Notes under the pieces: model-generated
Database searches by the model: none
What the model saw: the letters and a program-made list of their open reading frames with translations, nothing else
Told to the model about the DNA's origin: nothing
Origin: Actinokineospora auranticolor
Lineage (GTDB): Bacteria > Actinomycetota > Actinomycetes > Mycobacteriales > Pseudonocardiaceae
NCBI RefSeq assembly: GCF_002934265.1
Contig: NZ_PTIX01000008.1
Span: 62,001-126,000, forward strand
Length of the DNA: 64,000 bases
Reading direction: 5' to 3'
In this document: one piece after another, positions 1 to 7,826 of the stretch
How the letters are laid out: every line of letters starts with the position of its first letter
How positions within the stretch are numbered: position 1 is the stretch's first letter
Translations under genes and position numbers: made by a program

Positions 1-2
1 AC

Positions 3-71
3 ATCGTGGTCCTCGACCGTGGGACAACGAAGTACTGGCGGTTCGCTGAGCACTGGTTCCGGCTGGAGTAG
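3..71 (+). CDS. C-terminal tail of an unidentified protein (partial)
   Basis: An open frame enters from the left edge and ends at a TAG at 69-71, giving 22 residues rich in aromatic and charged amino acids (ending HWFRLE). Codon choice fits a real actinobacterial gene, but the piece is too short to place in a family. The start and most of the gene lie outside the window. Confidence 0.5.
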   Translation: MVVLDRGTTKYWRFAEHWFRLE

Positions 72-531
72 TCGCCCGACCTGAATGACTTCCAGAACCC
101 CCGCCCGCCCCAAGTGCAGCCCCCGCCCTCCTCTTTTTTGGGGGGCCTGCTCCAGTCTATCGGCGCAGGGGCGGCGTGAATCGGGGTGTGAACTCTTGCG
201 AGGCCTATTCACGCCCCACAATGATCACCCCGAAGTGCAAGACAGACGCCAAGGAGGTGTGAGGCGGAGAGGCGGGGCGCGGTGAGGAAAGGTAACGGCT
301 GTGGGCGGGGAGCGTGGACAAGGGAACGATGCCGCTGGAGGGACTGGTGATGGTGGTCGGATCGGGCGGTTTTCTGCTCTGTCCCTGCGGCCCGCCGAGC
401 GGATGTCCGTAGTTGGGACCGTTGAGGCGCCGAAGGACTAGGGCGTGAGTGAGCGGGGCGGCAGGGCGAGGGAGGTCTTCAGTCAGGAAGAGATGCCCTC
501 TTGCTCGGGGTGCGGGAGTAGTGATTCAGCC
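72..531. other. Non-coding stretch between the left-edge gene and the GNAT gene
   Basis: About 460 bases lie between two converging genes. Short frames exist here but have poor codon bias and no good ribosome binding site, and I recognise no motif. I see no convincing hairpin terminator, transposon end or RNA gene. Confidence 0.4.
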
Positions 532-1149
532 TCAAGAGTGTTGCGGGGACTGGTTCCCCGAGTTCCTGATCCACTCGGCGCGGAGGAGTTCGTATTCGAC
601 CTCACCCTCCTCCGTGCCCGGGATCGGGTTGTCCCAGTCGAGGTGAAAAGTCCGGACGTAGCGCAAACCAGCCTTCTCCATGACGCGGCGAGACCGATGG
701 TTGACCGACATCGTCTCCGCCCACACCCGGTGGCTGCCCAGCTCGCGGAACGCCATGTCCACCAACGCCAGCGAGCCCTCCGTGGCCAGTCCCGAGCCCC
801 ACGCCGACGTACGCAGGCGGTAGCCCAGCTCCACCTCCCGCGCGTCGCCCGGCGTTCGGGGGTCCAGGGCGAACCAGCCGACGAAGACGGAGTCCGCGGT
901 GGCCGCCCACTTGCCCACCGGGCCGCGTTCGTATTCGGCGAGGATCGCCGGTAGGACTGTGGATTCCACGACCTCGCGCGGGGTGGGGACGCCGCCGGTG
1001 AGGTAGCGCATGACCTGTGGGTCGGCGTCGAGGGACACGAGGTTGTCCACATCGGCCCGCGTGAAGCGGCGCAGGGTCAGTCGGTCGGTGGTGAGCAGGG
1101 CGCGCAACGGGATCGGGACCTTTCCGGTTGGTGTGTGACCGGTCGCCAT
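532..1149 (-). CDS. RimJ/RimL-type GNAT N-acetyltransferase
   Basis: Predicted GNAT acetyltransferase that would move an acetyl group from acetyl-CoA to an amine, in the family of ribosomal-protein and small-molecule acetylases. After about 20 residues the protein shows the classic TDRLTLRRFTRADVD opening. An ELGYRLRTSAWGSGLATEG stretch then marks the acetyl-CoA binding motif (motif A), followed by the VNHRSRRVMEKAGL segment typical of RimL-like enzymes. I chose the ATG at 1147-1149, giving 205 residues, because the upstream extension has no family similarity. No clear Shine-Dalgarno precedes it, so the start is uncertain. It is divergent from the GTPase gene and the substrate cannot be told from sequence. 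Confidence 0.85.
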   Translation of the reverse strand: MATGHTPTGKVPIPLRALLTTDRLTLRRFTRADVDNLVSLDADPQVMRYLTGGVPTPREVVESTVLPAILAEYERGPVGKWAATADSVFVGWFALDPRTPGDAREVELGYRLRTSAWGSGLATEGSLALVDMAFRELGSHRVWAETMSVNHRSRRVMEKAGLRYVRTFHLDWDNPIPGTEEGEVEYELLRAEWIRNSGNQSPQHS

Positions 1150-1310
1150 CGTGGTGGTGTTGTTGTGCTGGGGCCAAACGGTTATCGGCTCTCGGACTGT
1201 CCTTTTTCTGTCCGTTCGCAGGTCGAAACGGGTGTCGATCTCCACGCGATGGGCTGGGTGCGCCGGTGGTCGGGGCTCCCGGGCAGGCGCGCGGCGGGAG
1301 GTCGGACGCG

Positions 1311-3221
1311 ATGACGGACACCACGGCCGAGGAGACGGTCGCCCACGGCGGCGCGGTTGGTGGGCGGCGCAGACGCGGGCGGTTCGACGTCGAGATCGAG
1401 CAGTTGCTCAAGACCAGGACCGGTGCCGCCGCCGACACCGTGGCGGAGTTGTGCTCGGTGCTGGAACAGATCCACCGGGTCAGCTGCGGTGAGGTGCGGA
1501 TCGCGGTGTCCGGCGCGGTGTCGTCGCTGAAGTCGACGACCGTGGAGCTGCTGCTCGGTCGCCCCGGCTTGCTGGCGATCGATGAGGGCGCGATCACCCC
1601 GGCCCCCACCGAGGTGCGGTTGGCGCAGGTCGACGACCCGGTGCCGCCCCGCCAGTGGATCTGCACGATGACTGAGAGCACGGCCCGCAGGCGCGCGGTC
1701 GCGCTGCTCGGGTTGCCGCCCGAGACGGACCTGTCGTTGGCGGAGTTGGCCGGGACGGGTGGGGACAACGACGCGTTGGTGGCGCAGTTGGTCGCGGCTA
1801 CGAGTGCGTTCGACTACGGCGCCACGTACTCCGCCGAGGAGTTCGCCCGCCGGGGCGGTGTGCTGCGCATCGACGGGTTCGGCACGGCGCTGGTCGAGCG
1901 GGTGGTCGTCGAGTTGGCGGTGCCGCGAGCCGAGTGGGACCTGTCGTGGGCGGGCAGGCGCGCGGTGACGGTGGTGGACCTGCCCGGCACGGGCAAGGGC
2001 CGCGCGTTGGAGAACCTGATCAACGAGCAGCGCTCGGCGGTGGCGCACATCGCGCTCAACGTCGTGGGGTTGGCCGCGGGCAACGACTTCGAGGCCCCGC
2101 CCGCGCACGCGATGTCGGCGTGCGTGCTGGTGGCGACCCGGTTGGACAGCCTCGGTTCGCCCGGCGACCCGGCGGTGCTGCACAACCTGGAGTCGGCGGT
2201 GGCGACGACCGTGCGGGACTGGCAGGTCAGCGGCAGGCAGGCCGAGGTGGCGGCGGTGTGCGGGCCGTGGGCGTGCGCGTCGGCGGAGCAGTGGGCCCGG
2301 TTCAGCCCGAACGCGGAGGCGTGGGTGTCGGCCGAACGCGCCCGCGACCAGTGGACCCGTGCCCCGTGGACGCCGACCGGGCCGACGCGGGGCGCGTTGC
2401 GGGAGGCGGTGTCCGAGGCGCTGTTCGACGGCGGGACGCGGCGGTTGCGCGAGCTGGTGGAGCGCTTGGCGGCGCGGTCGGGCGGCCGGGTCGACGAGGC
2501 CGAGTTGACCCGGTTGATGGACCGCGCGGCGCGGCTGGTGGGTGTGTTGCGCGACAACCGGTCCGCGACGCGGACGGAGGACTGGGCGGTCCACGCGCGG
2601 CTGGTGCGGTTGCGCGGCGACCAGACGCCGATCGACCGGATGCGGCGGTTGGCGCGGCGCGCGGCGGAGGACGCGGTCTACGGGATGGGCGAGTGGGACC
2701 GGTTGCGGCCGCTGTTCCTGACCGGCCGCTGGTCGGGTTCGGTGCCGCGGACCAGGTCGGCGTTCGAGAAGGTCGGCCTGGCCGAGGTGGCGGCGGCGGC
2801 GATCGACGTGTCGCACGAGGCGCTGGAGGACCTGCTCGACGAGTGGGGCGCGGACTACGGGCTGTCGTTGTCGCCGCCCGCGTTCGACGAGGACCGCGCG
2901 CGGGCCGAGGCGGCGCGGTTCGGCGAGTTGGGGGCGCGGTTGCTGTCGATGATGACCGACGGCCGCTTCGGCGGGGACAGCGGTGACGCGTTGACGCTGC
3001 GGTGGGTGGCGCGGACCCGGCTGGAGTTGGCGACGCTGCTGGAGGGGTTGCTGGTGCACCGGATGGCGCCGTCGATCACCGCGGCGTGGGCGGAGGCGGA
3101 CGTGGCGCTGGCCGAACTGGTGGCGAAGGCGACCCCCGCGTCGTCGGGGGTCGGGACGTTGCGGATGGTGGAGCGCAAGCTCGACGAGTTGCGGCGTGAG
3201 CGGTCGCGGGGCGGTCGCTAG
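1311..3221 (+). CDS. Dynamin-like GTPase with degenerate P-loop
   Basis: A 636-residue protein that looks like a large dynamin-type GTPase. Near residue 67 the P-loop region reads SGAVSSLKST, keeping a Lys-Ser pair but lacking the usual Gly before Lys. Near residue 222 comes VVDLPGTGKG, a good switch II DxPG match, and near residue 276 TRLD resembles the guanine-specificity TKxD motif. The C-terminal half is charged and helical, as in dynamin stalks. The ATG at 1311 follows a GGGAGG-like ribosome binding site. The stop overlaps the GTG start of the next gene by one base. GTPases paired with Hsp70-like proteins occur in SrfB/SrfC-type loci and in described NTP-dependent conflict systems; that link is inference. 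Nucleotide binding may be impaired. Confidence 0.65.
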   Translation: MTDTTAEETVAHGGAVGGRRRRGRFDVEIEQLLKTRTGAAADTVAELCSVLEQIHRVSCGEVRIAVSGAVSSLKSTTVELLLGRPGLLAIDEGAITPAPTEVRLAQVDDPVPPRQWICTMTESTARRRAVALLGLPPETDLSLAELAGTGGDNDALVAQLVAATSAFDYGATYSAEEFARRGGVLRIDGFGTALVERVVVELAVPRAEWDLSWAGRRAVTVVDLPGTGKGRALENLINEQRSAVAHIALNVVGLAAGNDFEAPPAHAMSACVLVATRLDSLGSPGDPAVLHNLESAVATTVRDWQVSGRQAEVAAVCGPWACASAEQWARFSPNAEAWVSAERARDQWTRAPWTPTGPTRGALREAVSEALFDGGTRRLRELVERLAARSGGRVDEAELTRLMDRAARLVGVLRDNRSATRTEDWAVHARLVRLRGDQTPIDRMRRLARRAAEDAVYGMGEWDRLRPLFLTGRWSGSVPRTRSAFEKVGLAEVAAAAIDVSHEALEDLLDEWGADYGLSLSPPAFDEDRARAEAARFGELGARLLSMMTDGRFGGDSGDALTLRWVARTRLELATLLEGLLVHRMAPSITAAWAEADVALAELVAKATPASSGVGTLRMVERKLDELRRERSRGGR

Positions 3222-4588
3222 TGGTCGCCGGGTCGAACGGTCGCCCCGCGGGCGACGGTGTGCTGGTGCGTCCCGGCGCGGACGGCGCGCCGCGGTTGGT
3301 GTTGGCGTCGTTGGTGGTCGACGGGGACATCGACGCGGTGGAGGTCCTCGACGGTGTCGAGGTGGTGTCGTCGACCGACTTGTCGCCGCCGGTGCCCGGG
3401 CTGGCCGGGTCGAGTTCGGCGGGCGCGGTCGTGGAGGTGGCGTTGCGGCCGTGGTCGTGGGAACCCGCGGACCCGACGGTGGCGGTGTTCTACCGGCGGC
3501 GGCAGCGGGGGACCCCGGTGGCGGGGCCGGTGGTGCGGTCGGCGTTCCGGTTGTCGGCGCGGCACGTGCGGGACGCGGGGCCGGTGCGGGGTGGTGGGTC
3601 GGCGGGTGTCGAGCGGGAGGCGGAGATGACGGGCCCGGGGCGCGAGCCCGCGACCACGCAGGCCGGGGCGTCGGTGACGTTCGATTTCGGGACGAGTGCC
3701 GCCGTGGGCGGTATCTACGACTTCCGGCAGATGCGGCACATGGAGGTGCGTGCGCTGCCGGAGCGCGGTGTGGCGCGGGCGTGGGCGCTGCTGCGGGTGG
3801 CCGTGCCGCCGGAGGGGGATCCGGCGGTGGCGATCGAGGCGGAGACGCTGGGCGACCCGGTGCTGCGGGTGGAGGCGTGGCGGGAGGTGTTCGCGAGCCC
3901 GCCGTTGCGGCAGTACCACCTGTCGCCGTCGCGGACGCGCAGCAGCGACCTGGTGGTCGACGGTGACCAGGTGGACTTCGCCGACGAGCGGCCGGGTCGG
4001 CAGTGGCGGCTGCGGGGTGCCAAGCGGTACCTGATCGGCTTGGACGAGCGGGTGCCGCGGACGGCGTTGCGCGCCGGTGAGCTGTTCGCGCGGGTGTACC
4101 GCAGGTTCGCCGAGTTGACGACGGCGGACCTGGCGTTGTCGGCGCCGATCAGCCGCGTGCACATCACTTGTGCCTGCTGGCGGTGGCCGACGGGGTGGGC
4201 GACGGCGAGACCGCGGCCGAGGCGGCCCGGTGGGCGACGCTGTCGGTGCGCCGGTGGTTCCAGCACCGCCTGGCCCGCGACGAGCCGTCGGGCCCGGTCC
4301 GGTTCGTGGGGGAGCTGCTGGGGGAGGTGGACCGGGACGTGGCGAAACGGGCGTCGGGCGCGGCGGGGTTCCGGGTGTCGCTGGCGGTGGCGCTGGTGCC
4401 GACGGGGGTGCGTCCGGGCGGCGAGGTCGCGGCGGTCGTGGGCCGGATCGGGGCGACGACGGGGTGGGTCGTGCGACCGTCGGGGCCGGAACCGGTGTTC
4501 CCGGCGAGGTCCACCGACCCGATGCCGCAGGGCGGGGCACAGCAGGTGCGGCCGGTCGCGGTGCGCGATGGTGAGGTGTTGGCGGTGA
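3221..4588 (+). CDS. Hsp70/actin-fold ATPase-like protein, probably truncated by a frame break near 4160
   Basis: The GTG start overlaps the stop of the GTPase gene, so the two are translationally coupled. The first 150 residues are unrecognised and rich in beta-type sequence. Near residue 154, VTFDFGTSAAVGG matches the phosphate-1 loop of Hsp70/actin-fold ATPases (DFGTS). About 160 residues later the reading SAPISRVHIT is the place where Hsp70-like proteins normally continue into the second half of subdomain I. From about 4160 on, this frame turns into Arg/Trp/Gly-rich nonsense, while the neighbouring frame encodes a PP2C fragment (4168-4767). I believe only about 314 residues are genuine. 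The rest of the ATPase fold is missing, so the product is unlikely to be a working ATPase unless a frameshift or sequencing error hides the truth. Confidence 0.5.
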   Translation: MVAGSNGRPAGDGVLVRPGADGAPRLVLASLVVDGDIDAVEVLDGVEVVSSTDLSPPVPGLAGSSSAGAVVEVALRPWSWEPADPTVAVFYRRRQRGTPVAGPVVRSAFRLSARHVRDAGPVRGGGSAGVEREAEMTGPGREPATTQAGASVTFDFGTSAAVGGIYDFRQMRHMEVRALPERGVARAWALLRVAVPPEGDPAVAIEAETLGDPVLRVEAWREVFASPPLRQYHLSPSRTRSSDLVVDGDQVDFADERPGRQWRLRGAKRYLIGLDERVPRTALRAGELFARVYRRFAELTTADLALSAPISRVHITCACWRWPTGWATARPRPRRPGGRRCRCAGGSSTAWPATSRRARSGSWGSCWGRWTGTWRNGRRARRGSGCRWRWRWCRRGCVRAARSRRSWAGSGRRRGGSCDRRGRNRCSRRGPPTRCRRAGHSRCGRSRCAMVRCWR

Positions 4589-4767
4589 CGTCGTGCGGGT
4601 TGGCGGGACGCGCGCAGCCGGAGCAGGCGCTGCCGTACCTGTCCTCGGCGTGGGCGGTGCCGCCGTCACCGCTGCGGTTCCTGGAGACGGTGGCGGTCCG
4701 GCGGGAGGACCGGGTGGCGGATCGAGCGGCGGCGGTGGCGTGGGTGGGGCATTTCGAGCCACGCTGA
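4168..4767 (+). pseudogene. C-terminal fragment of a PP2C-type phosphatase lacking its own start
   Basis: Frame 1 encodes a PP2C-like tail. LLAVADGVGDGE matches the second metal-binding motif (ADGMGG type). Later CGLAGRAQ stands where the SDGL motif should be, and REDRVADRAA near the end stands in place of the usual DNxT motif. The catalytic N terminus (RxxNED motif) is absent. A stop at 4078-4080 closes the frame upstream, and only a weak TTG at 4168 could start it, inside the domain core. The upstream ATPase gene is in another frame. The simplest reading is a deletion that removed the end of the ATPase gene and the beginning of the phosphatase gene. Even a repaired frame would lack several metal ligands. 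A single-base sequencing error would not restore the missing N-terminal motif. Confidence 0.55.
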
Positions 4768-4814
4768 GCGTGCTGGCTAGCGGGGTGCCGGACGCTGTTG
4801 CGTGGGTGGGGCAT
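4738..4814 (+). repeat. 15-bp direct repeat flanking the end of the PP2C fragment
   Basis: GCGTGGGTGGGGCAT occurs at 4738-4752 and again at 4800-4814, 62 bases apart. The first copy encodes AWVGH at the phosphatase C terminus; the second follows the stop and translates to the same residues in another frame (DAVAWVGH). Between them, CACGC-TGA-GCGTG forms a short hairpin with the stop codon in its loop. It may be a small duplication. Confidence 0.4.
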
Positions 4815-5035
4815 GTCAAGCACTGCGGGGTGGAACGGTCGGCGACGCGCCGAGGGGTGTTGCGCGGGCCTGGAAGTGGGCTGTCGACCGTGGTCGTCGC
4901 AATGGCGGTTTCGGAGTCGGTGGTTGTGCTGCGGACCGAACGGTGTGTGGCACGGTCGGGCTCCGCTGACCGGGGTTGGTCGCGGTGTGTCGGAGTAGTC
5001 GGCTGTGGAGGGCTGCCGACGGCCTCCCCGCTGGG

Positions 5036-6100
5036 TCAGCGGTGGCGTCTTCCCGCCTTGCGGCAGGCGTCGCGGCGGTGTTGGAGGAAGGCGAGCAGGG
5101 GGCGGTCGTACTTGGGCCAGGGGGCGGCGTCGGCGTGGATGTCGAGGGCGCGGAACTGGTCCAGGGCCTCGGGGTGGCGGCCGCGCTCGCGGAGGGCGGC
5201 GATGGCCCAGCCGCGTTCGGCGCGGGTGGTGTGGCTCTCGGTGGCGGTCGCCAACCGGGGCAGGAGGACGTCGAGCGCGTCGGTGATCGCCCGGGTGTGC
5301 CAGGCGTCGGGGACGTGGTCCAGTTCGAACGCGGCCATCAGGGGGAGTACGGCCAAGGGCGGGGCGACCGTGGCGGCGCGTTCGGCGAAGGCGGTCATCA
5401 GGTCGTCGGAGCCGTGCCACCTGGCGCTCCAGTACCGCAGCGCCGACTGGTGTCCCAGGACGTTGGCCGGGTCGCGGTCGACGAGCTGCTGCCAGGCCTC
5501 CTCGAACTCGTCGTGGTCCCAGGAGCGGCCCACGGCGATCGTCAGCAGCGTCGCCCACGGCGTGGGGTCCTCGGGGGCGGCCATCGCCGCGGCGTAGGCG
5601 GCCGGTTCGGCGTCGCCGAGCAGGCGCCGGAAGGCGGTGGCCTGTTCCGGTGCGATGTCCGACCCCCAGCCTGCGCCGCGGACCTGCCAGGCCAGCGAGA
5701 CCAGGGCGCGGGCGTGCACGACGGCGTGCCCGGGGTCGTCGGGGCGGGCGGCGCGCCACGCCTCGAGCCAGGTGTCGTCGTTGGCGGCGGCCTCGCCCAG
5801 CGCGGTCGTGACGCGGCCCCGGGTGTCCCAGTCGCTCCAGGTCGCGGCCAGGCGGGTGGCGGCGGGCTCCCAGTTGCCCTCGCGCAGCGCGGTGACGGCG
5901 GCGGTGAGCTCGGGGTCCTCGTCGGGGCCGCGGGTGACGACCCGGTCGTCGGCGGGCAGTCCCCACTTCGTCGGGTCGGTGCGCGGGTCGGTGGCGGCCA
6001 GCAGGTCGGGCTCCGGCAGTTCGCGCACGGGCACGCCGGCGCGGCGCGACGCCTTGCGCAGCCGCAGCGTCAAGGCGATGTTCTTCGGCGTCAACAGCAC
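5036..6100 (-). CDS. Helical-repeat (TPR-like) hypothetical protein
   Basis: A 354-residue, Ala-, Trp- and Asp-rich soluble protein with no signal or membrane segment. Its middle and end consist of repeated pairs of helices about 35 residues long, with Trp and Ala at regular places (for example WEPAATRLAATWSDW and GWAIAALRERGRHPEALDQF), like TPR or Sel1-type scaffolds. No catalytic motif is visible. The start is a GTG at 6098-6100. It lies 30 bases downstream of the M48-like gene on the same strand, so the two are probably co-transcribed. I know of no characterised member; a partner or adaptor role for the membrane protein is only a guess. Confidence 0.6.
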   Translation of the reverse strand: MLLTPKNIALTLRLRKASRRAGVPVRELPEPDLLAATDPRTDPTKWGLPADDRVVTRGPDEDPELTAAVTALREGNWEPAATRLAATWSDWDTRGRVTTALGEAAANDDTWLEAWRAARPDDPGHAVVHARALVSLAWQVRGAGWGSDIAPEQATAFRRLLGDAEPAAYAAAMAAPEDPTPWATLLTIAVGRSWDHDEFEEAWQQLVDRDPANVLGHQSALRYWSARWHGSDDLMTAFAERAATVAPPLAVLPLMAAFELDHVPDAWHTRAITDALDVLLPRLATATESHTTRAERGWAIAALRERGRHPEALDQFRALDIHADAAPWPKYDRPLLAFLQHRRDACRKAGRRHR

Positions 6101-6130
6101 GGCCGGGCCTCGGGGTCTCGGGTCTCGGGG

Positions 6131-7669
6131 TCAGGGGAGTTTCTTGGTGGGCCGGAACCCGGTGGTGATGCCCGCGGCGGTCAGGTTCTCCCGCAGGCTG
6201 CCGGTGCCGCCGTCCGCGGCGACCGCGGCCTGCACGATGCCGTGCATGTGCGCCAGGTCGAGCCTGCCGGTGGTCATGTGCTCGCGGCCCGACCAGTCGA
6301 CGCCCCACCTGGCCTGACCGGAGTCGGCGAAGGCGAGCAGCACGAGCCCGTACAGCTCGCGGCCGACGACCTCGCGGGCGTACTCGCGGCGCGCCCTCGG
6401 ACCCGCGTCCGGGCCGCCGTCGGCGGGGGCCAGGGCGTCGAGCCGGTCGGCGTCGATGGCGTCGAGGACGGTGCCCAGCGACGGCGGCCGGTCCATGACG
6501 CGGCCCGCGACCTTGAGCAGCCGCAGCGCGTCGCGGCGGTACCGGTCGCGCAGCCCGATGTGGCGCAGCGTCGGCCAGTCGACGCGTTTCTTGGCGTCCG
6601 CCGCGGGGTCCATGACCAGCAGCAGCGCCCGGTCGAGGGTGGCGGGGCCCGACAGCAGCAACTCCACGGCGGGCGCGTCGTGGCTGTCCGGCGCGGGGGC
6701 GTCGATGGCCCGGATCGCGGCGATGCGCAGTGCCCGGGACAGGGAGATGTCGTCGGGGTCCGTGTCGGTGTCGGCGCCGACCCGCTGGCGGATCTCCTCC
6801 AGCACCCCGTACAGCTCCGGCGCGGCGCGCATGGCGGCGAACCCGTCGAACACCGAGTCCGGCAGGTACCCGGCCCGCCACGCCACCGTGACGTGCCGGG
6901 ACAGGAACAGGTCCCACATCCCGGCGACGACGTGCACCTCCAGCAGCGCGCTCTCCGCCGCGGCCGACCCGGCGATGCGCGCCGAGATCGCGTCCGCGAC
7001 CAGCTGCTGGCGCCTGCCCACCGGCGCGGTCAGCCGGTCGTAGGCGCGGCTGTAGACCCCGAAGAGGCGTTTGACCAGCCGCTGGGTGGCCCGCTCCGCC
7101 GCCATGTGCTCGTGGGCGCGGGACAGCGCGGCCCGCCCGGAGATGGCCAACCCGGACAGCTTCCCGCCGCGCGCCCGGTAGTAGCCCAGGGTCTGGGCGA
7201 CGACCGCCGCCAACTGCTTCTCGGTGAGCCCGGCCAGCAGCGGCGCGCCCAGGTACAGGACGCGGCGGCGCACGGACAGCCCCAGCAGCCGGGTGAGCTC
7301 GGTGGACCCGGCGTTGGCCTCGGGGATGAGCCGGATCTCGTCCGGCGGCGGCGTGCCGACCTCGTCGGCGACCCGCGCCACGAACGCCCACAGCCGGGGC
7401 TGCATGCGCGCGGTCACCGGCAGGCCGACCAGGTGCTCGGTCGGGTGCCGGGCGACCTCGGCCAGCGCCGCGGCCATGGCCCACGCGGCGGGCAGGAACA
7501 CCAGGCCCGCGCCGACGGCGGCCATCAGGTGGCCGTCCACCAGGAACCACCCGACCAGACCCACCATGGCCACGATGGCCGCGACCGCCACCAACGGGAA
7601 CACGACCAGCATCGGCAACGCGACCGCGGTGGCGCAGGTCGCGGTGAACGAGCGCACCGGAACGGACAT
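6131..7669 (-). CDS. M48-family membrane protein with lost zinc motif (pseudopeptidase)
   Basis: A 512-residue protein with two membrane helices near the N terminus (about residues 15-45 and 50-75), then a region with the layout of M48 (HtpX/Ste24-like) metallopeptidases: RLIPEANAGS, LGAPLLAGLTEKQLAAVVA, then the helix that should carry HELGH. Here that helix reads QTLGY (7181-7195), so both His ligands and the catalytic Glu are gone. The third-ligand helix reads GRRQQLVADAISA, where family members have an ExxAD pattern; its Glu is Val. Fold retention with loss of every ligand implies a non-catalytic role. The ATG at 7667-7669 follows GGGGAGAGG, so the longer upstream frame is rejected. It heads a probable two-gene operon with the helical-repeat gene. 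Confidence 0.65.
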   Translation of the reverse strand: MSVPVRSFTATCATAVALPMLVVFPLVAVAAIVAMVGLVGWFLVDGHLMAAVGAGLVFLPAAWAMAAALAEVARHPTEHLVGLPVTARMQPRLWAFVARVADEVGTPPPDEIRLIPEANAGSTELTRLLGLSVRRRVLYLGAPLLAGLTEKQLAAVVAQTLGYYRARGGKLSGLAISGRAALSRAHEHMAAERATQRLVKRLFGVYSRAYDRLTAPVGRRQQLVADAISARIAGSAAAESALLEVHVVAGMWDLFLSRHVTVAWRAGYLPDSVFDGFAAMRAAPELYGVLEEIRQRVGADTDTDPDDISLSRALRIAAIRAIDAPAPDSHDAPAVELLLSGPATLDRALLLVMDPAADAKKRVDWPTLRHIGLRDRYRRDALRLLKVAGRVMDRPPSLGTVLDAIDADRLDALAPADGGPDAGPRARREYAREVVGRELYGLVLLAFADSGQARWGVDWSGREHMTTGRLDLAHMHGIVQAAVAADGGTGSLRENLTAAGITTGFRPTKKLP

Positions 7670-7826
7670 CAACCTCTCCCCAGAGCCGCCTACCGCACGG
7701 CAGGGGGAGTGTGCCGTACGCCAACGGCGTTTGGCAAAGGAAAACCGCTGGTAGCGGCCCAACTCACCGCCACCGTCACGGCCCGGTCACCGGCCGGTCG
7801 AGCGGCGGTCGCGGCCCGCCCGCCGC

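Noticed and set aside
7719-7736. GCCAACGGCGTTTGGC hairpin as a terminator
   Set aside because: Arms are only five bases and the position upstream of the M48-like start fits chance or an operator at best.
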